From contig NZ_JAIVAL010000001.1 of the NCBI RefSeq assembly GCF_020171985.1, forward strand, positions 310,001 to 374,000: a stretch of DNA of 64,000 nucleotides, read 5' to 3'. The notes beneath the pieces were generated by a model. The model worked only from the letters and a program-made list of their open reading frames with translations. It was not told the origin of the DNA and searched no databases. Positions 54,249 to 62,101 of the stretch are shown here, one piece after another (the first letter of the stretch is position 1; each line of letters starts with the position of its first letter). The position numbers and the translations under genes were made by a program. This DNA is from Halobacillus halophilus (GTDB lineage: Bacteria > Bacillota > Bacilli > Bacillales > Halobacillaceae).

Positions 54249-54926
54249 TTATTCTTCTCCCATTCCGAAAAACATGAAAATGAAGCGAAGCAGTTCAGCT
54301 AGAGCTACAAGCGCACCAGCTACATAAGTCATAGCCGCAGCATTCAATACCTTCTTCGTCGGGCGTTCCTCCTCATTTCTAATAACTCCAGTCGACACCA
54401 ACTGAGTCATTGCTCGGTTAGAAGCATCGAACTCAACGGGCAGAGTTACCAGCTGGAAAAGCACAGCAAAGGCAAAGAATACAATCCCGGCAAAAATTAA
54501 GCCGGTCATTTGAAGAAGAGCTCCACCAATGATTAAGAAAATCGAGATGTTTGACCCGAAGCTCGCAACTGGTACAAGCGCACTACGGAAACGTAAAAAC
54601 GCATAGTCCTGAGCATCTTGAATCGCATGCCCAACTTCGTGAGCAGCAACGGCAGCTCCTGCAGCCGAACGCCCATGGAAATTATCTGTAGACAAGCGTA
54701 CAACTTTAGAGCGAGGATCGTAATGATCCGATAGCTGCCCTCTGACTTCTTCTACAGCTACATTATACAGACCATTATCATCTAATATTTTTCTAGCTAC
54801 TTCTGCTCCGGACATAGAAGAGGAGATAGCTACTTTTGAATACTTTTTGTAGGTGCTCTTTACTTTTGACTGGGCCCATATTGGGATAATCAAAATCAGT
54901 GCGAAGTAAAGAATAAAACTCATCAT
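54249..54926 (-). CDS. Membrane zinc metallopeptidase (YugP-like)
   Basis: This 225-residue integral membrane protein has an N-terminal helix, the zinc site AAHEVGHAIQDAQDY near 92 (HEVGH) and three to four later helices (SFGSNISIFLIIGGALL, MTGLIFAGIVFFAFAVLF and LNAAAMTYVAGALVALAELLRF). This is the pattern of the YugP/neutral zinc metallopeptidase family. The substrate is unknown. The conserved DYDPRSKVVRLS-type segment YDPRSKVVRLSTDNFHGRS precedes the zinc site. It lies next to ypjC with convergent direction. B. subtilis keeps yugP elsewhere. Confidence 0.9.
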   Translation of the reverse strand: MMSFILYFALILIIPIWAQSKVKSTYKKYSKVAISSSMSGAEVARKILDDNGLYNVAVEEVRGQLSDHYDPRSKVVRLSTDNFHGRSAAGAAVAAHEVGHAIQDAQDYAFLRFRSALVPVASFGSNISIFLIIGGALLQMTGLIFAGIVFFAFAVLFQLVTLPVEFDASNRAMTQLVSTGVIRNEEERPTKKVLNAAAMTYVAGALVALAELLRFIFMFFGMGEE

Positions 54927-54994
54927 GGTTCATTCCTCCGTCTTGGATGTAAATAAAGTTCTTAGGTCAATTTTAGTCAAATCAGCTAAAAAAA

Positions 54995-55705
54995 TCAACT
55001 ATTTTCTCTCTTAATTGACCCTTTCACAGTGGCAATGGCTTGATATTTCTTAGCAGCTACATAAGCCAGTGTTAATAATATTGTACCTCCAATAAGCACT
55101 ACCGTCCATAATAACGCATCCCCGCTTAAAGCAGGCAAGGCTTCAGGAAGCTGATCCATTTCCACAGCCATAGTTTCACGGATTTGATAAGAATCGCCCT
55201 CTGATAGTTTCGATAATTGTTCACCAATAGGAATTAACTGGTCATAAGAATAATACGTTAAAAGGCTTGGGACAACTTTCTCCCATTCATTTTGAAGTTC
55301 TTCATTTGTAAGGTAAGAATCAGCACTCAGATTCTTCTTATAGTCAAACACAAGGTTGTTTATATTTTCCAAATAGTTGGTTGAATTTACCGTTTCAATA
55401 AATATAACCAATCTTTCAGCATCAGCTAATTGAGCTCCCTGCTTACCAGTTACTACGGATTGGAGCAACTCTTTCCCGATCTCCTCTTTTTCAGGGGATA
55501 GGCTTTCTAGGTAGTTTTCCAATTCGGTCCTGCGGTTATTCAGTACTTTACTTGCCAGCTCGTATTTTCCATCCTGTAAAAGAAGCTTGTACTGCATGAA
55601 AAAGGGTGTCCAATCCTCTGAATTTCCAGATAGGTAAAGATGCTTATTCATTGGTGTGAGTGTGAAAATAACGGAACATAGTAAGATCAATATTGCCCGT
55701 CCCAT
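54995..55705 (-). CDS. ypjB: Sporulation protein YpjB
   Basis: This 236-residue protein has an N-terminal signal/anchor (ILILLCSVIFTLTPMN), an extracytoplasmic helical domain of about 160 residues, and a C-terminal membrane helix (LLWTVVLIGGTILLTLAYVAAKKY). It corresponds in topology and place to B. subtilis YpjB, linked to sporulation but not essential there. It is separated from ypjA by about 60 bases on the same strand. Sequence similarity is recalled and not searched. Confidence 0.82.
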   Translation of the reverse strand: MGRAILILLCSVIFTLTPMNKHLYLSGNSEDWTPFFMQYKLLLQDGKYELASKVLNNRRTELENYLESLSPEKEEIGKELLQSVVTGKQGAQLADAERLVIFIETVNSTNYLENINNLVFDYKKNLSADSYLTNEELQNEWEKVVPSLLTYYSYDQLIPIGEQLSKLSEGDSYQIRETMAVEMDQLPEALPALSGDALLWTVVLIGGTILLTLAYVAAKKYQAIATVKGSIKRENS

Positions 55706-55763
55706 TCCACTTCTCCCCTCTCTTAAAAAGTCTTATAGAGAGTCTATGAGGAAAGGATATAAT

Positions 55764-56345
55764 TTAGACCGATTGAGTTTTTTGTGAAACGATATACGCC
55801 ACCCCTATACATCCCAGGCTTAACCAAAATGTAAAATACCCGACCTGCTCCATATACTTCATAATTGCAGGGTAAACAGGCATCTGTTCAAATACGTAAT
55901 CAATGACATCATTATGCAGTGTCCATATAGCTGCTACAAGGACATGTCTCATCCTTATCGAATAAAACGGAGCATATAATAGACCCTGAAATGCCATAGC
56001 AGCATGAGATACGATAAGCATATAACCTGTCCAGGGAAGACTGCCAAATTCAGCAAAAGTTAACCCGTTCATAACCACCGCCCAAAGTCCATACTTGAGA
56101 AGAGTAATAAGAGCCAGTGCCTCAATATAGGGCACATGTCGATTAAAGATATAAAACCCTAAGAAAATTGTAAAAAACAGACTGGCTGTAGGACTATCAG
56201 GCACAAATATTAAAAACTTAGGTTCTGTAACCGCTAGCTGACTACCATACCAAATATAACCATAAATTGTCCCCAGAAGGTTCACGATAAACAACAAGAT
56301 TAAGAACCCACGATTTGTTAGTATGTAGGAAACTAATTCTTTCAA
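55764..56345 (-). CDS. ypjA: YpjA (DUF1405) membrane protein
   Basis: This 193-residue protein has five to six membrane helices, with features recalled for DUF1405: FLLFIVNLLGTIYGYIWYG in helix 1, FIFVPDSPTASLFFTIFLGFYIF, KYGLWAVVMNG and ALWTLHNDVIDYVF-like WTLHNDVIDYVFEQMPVYP. No catalytic motif is apparent. In B. subtilis ypjA follows the qcr operon, as here. A terminator with a weak T-tract separates it from qcrC. Function is unknown. Confidence 0.85.
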   Translation of the reverse strand: MKELVSYILTNRGFLILLFIVNLLGTIYGYIWYGSQLAVTEPKFLIFVPDSPTASLFFTIFLGFYIFNRHVPYIEALALITLLKYGLWAVVMNGLTFAEFGSLPWTGYMLIVSHAAMAFQGLLYAPFYSIRMRHVLVAAIWTLHNDVIDYVFEQMPVYPAIMKYMEQVGYFTFWLSLGCIGVAYIVSQKTQSV

Positions 56346-56357
56346 CTTTGCTTCCCC

Positions 56358-56392
56358 CTATATAAATTAAGCCGCGCTCCAAGAGCGCGGCT
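56358..56392 (-). terminator. qcrABC terminator
   Basis: GCCGCGCTC (56371-56379) and GAGCGCGGC (56383-56391) form a perfect 9-base stem with a CAA loop. The T-tract on the minus strand is weak. Confidence 0.6.
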
Positions 56393-56403
56393 ACAATTAA
56401 AAC

Positions 56404-57402
56404 TTATTCGCTTGAGCCTGATCCTTCACTTTCAGAAGAGCCTTCTCCTGAACTTTCGCCAGATCCTTCGCCTTCAGAAGAGCCTTCTTCTGAACTTTCA
56501 CCGGATCCTTCGCCCTCAGAAGAACCTTCTCCTGAGCTTTCACCGGATCCTTCACCCTCAGAAGAACCTTCTCCTGAGCTTTCACCGGATCCTTCACCTT
56601 CAGAAGAACCTTCTCCTGAACCTTCGCCTCCGCCTGAGCCGGCGTTAGCAATATATTCAGCTAATACTTGCAATTCTTCATCAGAGCCACCAAAGATACC
56701 TGCAGGCATCTGCCCGATTCCATTTACAGCAATATCCTTAATTTCATCTACAGATTTTTCAGAATCAATTAAAGATGGATAATTTCCTTGGCCCTGCAAT
56801 GAGTCACCATGACAGCTTAAACAGTTCGCTTCATATAAAGCATAACCTTCGCCTGATTTATCGATTTCTGATTCTACAGCTTCAACATTAACCCCGTATT
56901 TTTCAGCACGTGTTTCATAGTCAGCGTGTTGAACAGATTCGTATGTCAGCCAGAAAGTAGCAACAAATCCAAGGAGCATTAATCCAACGGCAATCGGCCT
57001 TTTATGTGGACGACGTTCGGGACCTCTATCTAGAAACGGAGCAAGTAATAAAGCTCCAAATGCCAGTCCTGGCATAACAATTGCACCCAGTACAATAAAC
57101 TCTCCACCCGCAAATTCATATTTCAAAAATTGGTATAAAAATAAGAAATACCAGTCAGGCAATGGAATATAACCTGCGTTGGTGGGATCTGCCTGTTGCT
57201 CTAAAGGTGACGGATGAGCAGCAGTCAGAATAAGGAAACCGATTAGAAACACGGAACCTACGAGCCATTCCTTAAGAAGGAAGTTAGGCCAGAACGCTTC
57301 AGTACGGCCCGGATACTCTGAGTAGTCTTTTGGTAAATTGGCTTTAGATTCGGCGGTAATTCTAGAGTCACCGACGAACTTCATCCCTTTTCCCCTATGC
57401 AC
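56404..57402 (-). CDS. qcrC: Menaquinol:cytochrome c reductase cytochrome b/c subunit QcrC with repeat tail
   Basis: This 332-residue subunit has a subunit IV-like membrane part with three helices (about 45-160; AAHPSPLEQQADP, PLPDWYFLFLYQFLKY) and an outside cytochrome c domain with the haem motif CLSCH at 194-198 and Met232 in QMPAGIFGG as axial ligand. From about residue 254 there is a 79-residue tail of only Gly, Ser and Glu in tandem 14-residue repeats, absent from the roughly 255-residue B. subtilis protein. GTG start at 57402 follows AAGGAGG. It is the last gene of qcrABC. Confidence 0.94.
   Translation of the reverse strand: MHRGKGMKFVGDSRITAESKANLPKDYSEYPGRTEAFWPNFLLKEWLVGSVFLIGFLILTAAHPSPLEQQADPTNAGYIPLPDWYFLFLYQFLKYEFAGGEFIVLGAIVMPGLAFGALLLAPFLDRGPERRPHKRPIAVGLMLLGFVATFWLTYESVQHADYETRAEKYGVNVEAVESEIDKSGEGYALYEANCLSCHGDSLQGQGNYPSLIDSEKSVDEIKDIAVNGIGQMPAGIFGGSDEELQVLAEYIANAGSGGGEGSGEGSSEGEGSGESSGEGSSEGEGSGESSGEGSSEGEGSGESSEEGSSEGEGSGESSGEGSSESEGSGSSE
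56410..56640 (-). repeat. Tandem repeats, period about 42 bases, in the qcrC tail
   Basis: About four to five copies encode the unit EGSSEGEGSGESSG. Each differs by few bases. This is a coding minisatellite and not CRISPR. Confidence 0.85.
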
Positions 57403-57430
57403 AGCTTTCCCTCCTTTTTTAACTTACATT

Positions 57431-58105
57431 TTATAGTGGACCGGAAATTCCTTGTTTACGGATTAAGATAAAGTGAAAGGCCATTAATCCGAACAAAGCG
57501 GCCGGCAAGAAGAAAACGTGGATCGCAAAGAAACGTGTAAGGGTTTGTGCCCCAACGATCGATGGATCACCCGCAAGTAACGTTCGTATCGCATCTCCTA
57601 TAAATGGTGTTGCAGCGGCTATCTCAAGACCTACCTGAGTAGCGAAATATGCTTTGTTATCCCATGGAAGCAGGTATCCTGTGAAACCAAGACCAAGCAT
57701 AACGAAGAATAACAGAACTCCGATTACCCAGTTTAGCTCTCGAGGTTTCTTGTATGCGCCTTGGAAGAATACCCGTAACGTATGTAAGAATAACATTACG
57801 ATAACAAGACTCGCTCCCCAGTGGTGCATGCCGCGAACGATTTGACCGTATGCTACCTCTCTTTGTAAATAGTAAACGGATTTCCATGCATTCTCAATAT
57901 CTGGTACATAATACATGGTCAGGAACATCCCTGACAAAATTTGAATGACTGTAATGAAAAAAGTCAGTCCCCCAAAACAATAAACAAAAGCTGAAAAGTG
58001 ATGGGCTGGGTTGACATGCTCTGGAACCTCATGGTCGGCGATATCACGCCACAATGGTGTAATATCTACACGCTCGTCCACCCAGTCATAAAGTCTTTGC
58101 AGCAT
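57431..58105 (-). CDS. qcrB: Menaquinol:cytochrome c reductase cytochrome b subunit QcrB
   Basis: This 224-residue membrane protein carries four helices and the two b-type haems (His ligands in MHHWGASLVIVMLFLHTLRVF and FFAIHVFFLPAALFGLMAFHFILI). A cysteine for the covalent b-haem, known in B. subtilis QcrB, is seen in the FSAFVYCFGG segment near residue 43. It has PWDNKAYFATQVG at the quinol site. It lies between qcrA and qcrC with small gaps and forms the core of complex bc. Confidence 0.95.
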   Translation of the reverse strand: MLQRLYDWVDERVDITPLWRDIADHEVPEHVNPAHHFSAFVYCFGGLTFFITVIQILSGMFLTMYYVPDIENAWKSVYYLQREVAYGQIVRGMHHWGASLVIVMLFLHTLRVFFQGAYKKPRELNWVIGVLLFFVMLGLGFTGYLLPWDNKAYFATQVGLEIAAATPFIGDAIRTLLAGDPSIVGAQTLTRFFAIHVFFLPAALFGLMAFHFILIRKQGISGPL

Positions 58106-58108
58106 GAG

Positions 58109-58615
58109 TTACGCCCCCTTTCTAGATTGTGCTTCTCCAAGGTAAAGCATGCCTTCTTCAACTTTGTGTTCATACACTGGAAGTGGCGCCGTTGGAGGTG
58201 TTCCTTTAACGTTCACCCCATCCTTGGTATAACGTCCACCGTGACATGGACAGTAGAATTGGTTTGGGTATTCCTCGTTAGACGCCCAGTCTACCGTACA
58301 GCCCAAATGGGTACAGATCGGAGAAAGTGCCACAATCTCATCTTTTTCATTCCTGTACACCCAAGCTGTTTTCTGAACCTCTGATTCATACCAACCATCA
58401 ACCTGGTCAATGGTCCATTCCACCCTTGTTGGTTCATTAGTAATCTCATCAACAGATGCAACGGAGTGCATTTCTCCGCCTTCTTTGGTTTGCAATACTG
58501 GATCAATTGCGAACCGAACCATTGGTGCAAGCATTCCGGCTGCCATGAAGCCGCCTACACCAGTCAGTGTGTAGTTCAAAAATTGACGACGGGATACTCG
58601 TTTTTTATCGCTCAT
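58109..58615 (-). CDS. qcrA: Rieske iron-sulfur subunit QcrA
   Basis: This 168-residue protein carries a [2Fe-2S] Rieske centre with CTHLGCTVDW and CPCHGGRYTKDG. The N-terminus VSRRQFLNYTLTGVGGFMAAGML has a twin-arginine signal (SRRQFL) and membrane anchor, so it should be exported folded by the Tat system whose tatC and two tatA genes lie at 12-13.6 kb. The ATG at 58615 follows AGAGGGGGG. It starts qcrABC. The electron path is menaquinol to Rieske to cytochrome c. Confidence 0.95.
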   Translation of the reverse strand: MSDKKRVSRRQFLNYTLTGVGGFMAAGMLAPMVRFAIDPVLQTKEGGEMHSVASVDEITNEPTRVEWTIDQVDGWYESEVQKTAWVYRNEKDEIVALSPICTHLGCTVDWASNEEYPNQFYCPCHGGRYTKDGVNVKGTPPTAPLPVYEHKVEEGMLYLGEAQSRKGA

Positions 58616-58745
58616 TCTTTTCCCCCCTCTATGCTGTAATCCATATGACATGGATATTTTACACACAGTTTACTAGGACATTACCATGATAGCGCAATCT
58701 CAAGGCGCGGTCAATAAATTATCAAGGCTTGTCGTAACTTTTCTA

Positions 58746-59201
58746 TTACCAGTATGCCTGGATAAGTTCACTAATTTGACCAGCTTGTTCTTTCACGAAT
58801 GATTGCGTCTCTGTAGATTGGATATTCCCACTCTGGATTGCTGGAACCCACAACAATTTACCCGTGAGTTCATCCTCATGTTTTTTCCATTTGGCATCAA
58901 AAGTGAAAAGAAACACATGCATAAATGGCTGCTTTTTAAACTGATTGATCCAGCTGTTCACTCGTGATACTTCTGTCTCTGCCGCTCCGCTTATGTAATA
59001 ATACTCTGGAGCTAAAAATATTCGTCCCCTATATTCTTTTTCAATCAGACTTGTAAAAATCTGATTGATTTCCTTTTGAAACGCTTGTTTCCCCATCATT
59101 TGGTCAGAAGCAGGGTCAAAAGGAATCAGTGGAATTAACAACGTATCAATATATTCTTTCTCAGGTAAGTATTGTTTAATATCATTCTCTTTCCATCTCA
59201 C
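58746..59201 (-). CDS. ypiF: YpiF (DUF2487)
   Basis: This 151-residue soluble protein corresponds in place and character to B. subtilis YpiF, next to qcrA. Conserved-looking parts are YIDTLLIPLIPFDP, IFLAPEYYYISGA and VFLFTFDAKWKKHEDELTGKLLWVPAI. No known catalytic motif is seen. The start is a GTG at 59201 about 11 bases after AGGAGATG. The function is unknown and any link to the qcr operon is positional. Confidence 0.78.
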   Translation of the reverse strand: MRWKENDIKQYLPEKEYIDTLLIPLIPFDPASDQMMGKQAFQKEINQIFTSLIEKEYRGRIFLAPEYYYISGAAETEVSRVNSWINQFKKQPFMHVFLFTFDAKWKKHEDELTGKLLWVPAIQSGNIQSTETQSFVKEQAGQISELIQAYW

Positions 59202-59255
59202 GGGCTATCATCTCCTGCCTTTCTTCTCTCTATTGTACTAGATTGTCGAAAAAAT

Positions 59256-59290
59256 AAAAGTCAGGAGCGATAAAAAATGCTCCTGACTAG
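59256..59290 (-). terminator. ypiB terminator
   Basis: AGTCAGGAGC (59259-59268) pairs with GCTCCTGACT (59279-59288), followed by TTTTATTTTTT on the minus strand. Confidence 0.9.
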
Positions 59291-59297
59291 TGCCATA

Positions 59298-59858
59298 TTA
59301 TAAGAAGGTATTTAAATCCTGCTTGAGACTGCTTAATTCATTACACAATTCTTTAAATTTATCTCGTTCGCCGTCAATCAAAGCAGCATCAATTTTCCCT
59401 TCCAGCTCTTTCTGTCTGTGTTTAAGAAGACTTAATGATAGCAAGCGTTCCGCTTCGTTTTTATCGCGTTCATTCAAATAATAATCTTTAGGAAGATAAG
59501 GGTTCTCCTCTAATACAAGAGCATATTTCGAACTTTGCTGAGCATTATCAAAATTCATTTGAATATAAACAGGCTCGTCTTGATTCATCCTCAAATCGTG
59601 GAACGACTTCTCTGCATCATTAGTCATAACTTGCCCTTTATAAAACCGAAATGGGGGGTCGGATACACCTTGAGCACTTATCTCCATACCTCTAGGACAG
59701 AACTTCACTTCCTGGACAAAATGAACACTGGAAAGTAAGGATTCATGATTCATTAAATAATTAAGGATCCATACACTTTCACGTTTCTTTAATTGATAAT
59801 GATTTAGAAACCACCGGACAAAATCTTTTTTTTCATCAACAGATATAGGTGTTTGCAT
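59298..59858 (-). CDS. ypiB: YpiB (UPF0302)
   Basis: This 186-residue protein has the UPF0302 layout: KKDFVRWFLNHYQLKKRESVWILNYL at the start, a mid-region and a C-terminal IDEYx-like charged helical tail (LKHRQKELEGKIDAALIDGERDKFKELCNELSSLKQDL). The second half is a likely coiled coil. Next to the TPR protein gene in B. subtilis too. GGAGGGG precedes the ATG. Function unknown. Confidence 0.85.
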   Translation of the reverse strand: MQTPISVDEKKDFVRWFLNHYQLKKRESVWILNYLMNHESLLSSVHFVQEVKFCPRGMEISAQGVSDPPFRFYKGQVMTNDAEKSFHDLRMNQDEPVYIQMNFDNAQQSSKYALVLEENPYLPKDYYLNERDKNEAERLLSLSLLKHRQKELEGKIDAALIDGERDKFKELCNELSSLKQDLNTFL

Positions 59859-59888
59859 ATGCGCCCCTCCCGCGCCTCATTATTCAAA

Positions 59889-61145
59889 TCATTCTTGTTC
59901 CATAAGCCTCGCCAAAAAGTCTTCAATTTCAGTATCCGCGGGGTCAATTGCTAAATATTCTCTAAATACTTCCTGTCCTTCCTTCATACGGCCTTCTTCA
60001 ACCAGGAAGTATCCATAGGCTTTCAAGAATTCCGTATCTTCTTTTAATGATGGGTAAGCTTGCTTATATTGCTCGTAAGCTTCTTTAAACTGTTCTTCCT
60101 CTTCATAAGCCTGGGCAAGTTCCCATAGATAATTGGGGTCTTCCTCTCCAAGAGAGATCAACTGGTTAATCAGTTCAATAACCGCTTCATAGTCAGCATC
60201 TTCTTTAAAGTTTTCTATCAGAAATAAAACCGCTTCTTTATAGCCTGGATCAAGTGCTACAGCTTCCCTCATCAGCCTGTAACCCTCGTCTTTGTTTCCT
60301 TGTTTATGAGTTAACGTACCGGCCAGATGATAGAGTTCTTTATTAAACTCATCTTTTGCTAAGCCTTTCTTAGCCATATCCAGGGCTTCCTGCGGCATAC
60401 CTTCCGAATCATAAGCCTGAGCCAGCTGAGAATAAACCGAATGAAAATAAGGATCTTTCTCAATCAATTGTTCCCAGACCTTAATGGCTATATCATTACG
60501 ATTTGCTTGAAAAGCCACAAAGCCATAGCGGAACATTACATCTGGATTCTCTTCTTCCACGTTTTGGTAGTATTCGAGAGATTGCTCAAATTCACCATTG
60601 GCTGCATATGCTTCTGCTAAACGCGTGGCTACTTCTATATCTCCTATAACGGGTTGGTGGTGCATAGCGTTCTCGTAATAAGGAACACATTTAGAGTACT
60701 CACCGTTTGAAAAAGCCAGTTCGCCTAGAGCAAAGTCAATAATGGCTGAATTAGGTTCTACTTGCTTAGCAGTTAATAACTTCTGCTCAGCTACTTCGTA
60801 TAATCCCTGTGCCTGGTATAAATCAGCTAATTGAACGAGTACCTGCAGATAATCTTCATCTTCAGGACCGAATTGATTTAACAGTTCTATCGCTTCATCA
60901 TCTTCGCCTAAATCAATATGAATTTCTGCCATCATTACTTTCAATTCCTGCTCTTTTGGATAGCGTTGAATCAGTTCCTGAAGAACCATCTTCGCTTCAT
61001 CCATCATCCCCCACTGAATGTAGAGTTCTGCAATGGTAAAGCGCTCTTCTTCATCCGCATGTGGTAAATATTGTGTAAGAGTTTCTATTGCATCTTCCGT
61101 CTTATGGGCTTCCATCTGACGAATTGCTTTTTGTATTTCCTCCAT
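59889..61145 (-). CDS. ypiA: TPR-repeat protein YpiA
   Basis: This 418-residue, strongly acidic protein is made of about ten tetratricopeptide repeats, as shown by repeating W/A/Y/P positions (AELYIQWGMMDEAKMVLQEL, ADLYQAQGLYEVAEQKLLTA, AEAYAANGEFEQSLEYYQN, AQAYDSEGMPQEALDMAKKG). It should serve as a scaffold for protein contacts in the cytosol. B. subtilis YpiA sits in the same place between aroA and ypiB. It is encoded after GAAAGGATG. A partner cannot be named from the sequence. Confidence 0.9.
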   Translation of the reverse strand: MEEIQKAIRQMEAHKTEDAIETLTQYLPHADEEERFTIAELYIQWGMMDEAKMVLQELIQRYPKEQELKVMMAEIHIDLGEDDEAIELLNQFGPEDEDYLQVLVQLADLYQAQGLYEVAEQKLLTAKQVEPNSAIIDFALGELAFSNGEYSKCVPYYENAMHHQPVIGDIEVATRLAEAYAANGEFEQSLEYYQNVEEENPDVMFRYGFVAFQANRNDIAIKVWEQLIEKDPYFHSVYSQLAQAYDSEGMPQEALDMAKKGLAKDEFNKELYHLAGTLTHKQGNKDEGYRLMREAVALDPGYKEAVLFLIENFKEDADYEAVIELINQLISLGEEDPNYLWELAQAYEEEEQFKEAYEQYKQAYPSLKEDTEFLKAYGYFLVEEGRMKEGQEVFREYLAIDPADTEIEDFLARLMEQE

Positions 61146-61163
61146 GATGACATCCTTTCTCTG

Positions 61164-62036
61164 TTAAACAAAATGCTTGTGAAGTTTCACTTGAATATGT
61201 GTGCCTGGTTTACGGTCAACCAAGGTTTGATTGACTTGTTTAACCTGCCCATCTATAATCGTTACATTTGGAACAGGGTTATGATAAACGAATTTTTCCT
61301 GTTCATCAATCAAAGAATGTTGAGTTTTCCAAAACAAATTATAATCAGCCTGCCCACCTGCTGCTAAACGACCGCGACTAGGAAAAATCCCACTATCCTT
61401 TAGATTCTGAAACGAAACTACATCATCATCCTGTAACTCTGATAACTTAATGATACCATACTGCTTACTAACTGAAGACCATAATTCTGAATAGTTGTTC
61501 GACGTATTTGCAGAATCTTTGACACGGATAGTCAGTGGAATTCCCTTGTACGCCTGAGCCTGGACCAGCCATTCCCAGGATACATTTTTCAAGTCATTGA
61601 TCAAATCCACTTCAATACATAAAAAGGGGCATCCTTTTCTAGCAAAAAATCGGACCATCTCAGCTTTTATAAGCTTAGCATTTATGACTGGAACCACCAT
61701 ATAGTTTACTGGAATTCCGGATAATTTATTTAAATATTCGTCATAAAGCTGACGATAGTGGCGTATGCTAGTCACTAGGTGTTGAATAAGAAGTAGTGAA
61801 CACCCTCTTTTTATGTAATTACCAGCTGTTTCTTCGGGAGTAGAACTAAAGGAAATTGGCTCAAAGTTATCAAGCATGACATACCCAGGTGTTACATAGA
61901 AACCATCCATATTCATGTGAACATAAGGTTTGCTACCTGAGGGATTACGAACGAACCTCTCTCCATCAACCAGCCGTTCCTCTACCTCTCCCCCATCCTC
62001 TTTCTCTACATAAGTACTAAACCAATAAGCTCCCAT
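61164..62036 (-). CDS. Degenerate amidohydrolase-like protein of unknown function
   Basis: This protein of about 290 residues is not of a family I can name. The pattern around residue 45-60 (DGFYVTPGYVMLDNFE) recalls the VxPGFIDxHxH segment of dihydroorotase-type amidohydrolases, but the metal-binding HxH is replaced by LDNFE. Near the end GIFPSRGRLAAGGQADYNLF and VTIIDGQVKQV resemble the closing composite domain of these enzymes. A middle region has TIM-barrel-like strands (PVNYMVVPVINAKLIKAEM, PFLCIEVDL). It would therefore be inactive as a metalloenzyme. ATG 62036 is 10 bases after GGAGG. Its position between aroA and ypiA suggests a conserved lineage-specific gene. Confidence 0.6.
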   Translation of the reverse strand: MGAYWFSTYVEKEDGGEVEERLVDGERFVRNPSGSKPYVHMNMDGFYVTPGYVMLDNFEPISFSSTPEETAGNYIKRGCSLLLIQHLVTSIRHYRQLYDEYLNKLSGIPVNYMVVPVINAKLIKAEMVRFFARKGCPFLCIEVDLINDLKNVSWEWLVQAQAYKGIPLTIRVKDSANTSNNYSELWSSVSKQYGIIKLSELQDDDVVSFQNLKDSGIFPSRGRLAAGGQADYNLFWKTQHSLIDEQEKFVYHNPVPNVTIIDGQVKQVNQTLVDRKPGTHIQVKLHKHFV

Positions 62037-62101
62037 ACGATTCAAACCTCCATCAGGCTTTTTATATCGTATGAGAGCTTACTGAAAACTATGAAAACTA
62101 T

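Noticed and set aside
56410-56640. Evenly spaced repeats considered as a CRISPR array
   Set aside because: The repeats are contiguous without unique spacers and encode an in-frame peptide.
56397-56651. Long Lys/Leu-rich frames on both strands in the qcrC tail
   Set aside because: They are shadows of the Gly-Ser-Glu repeats read in other frames.
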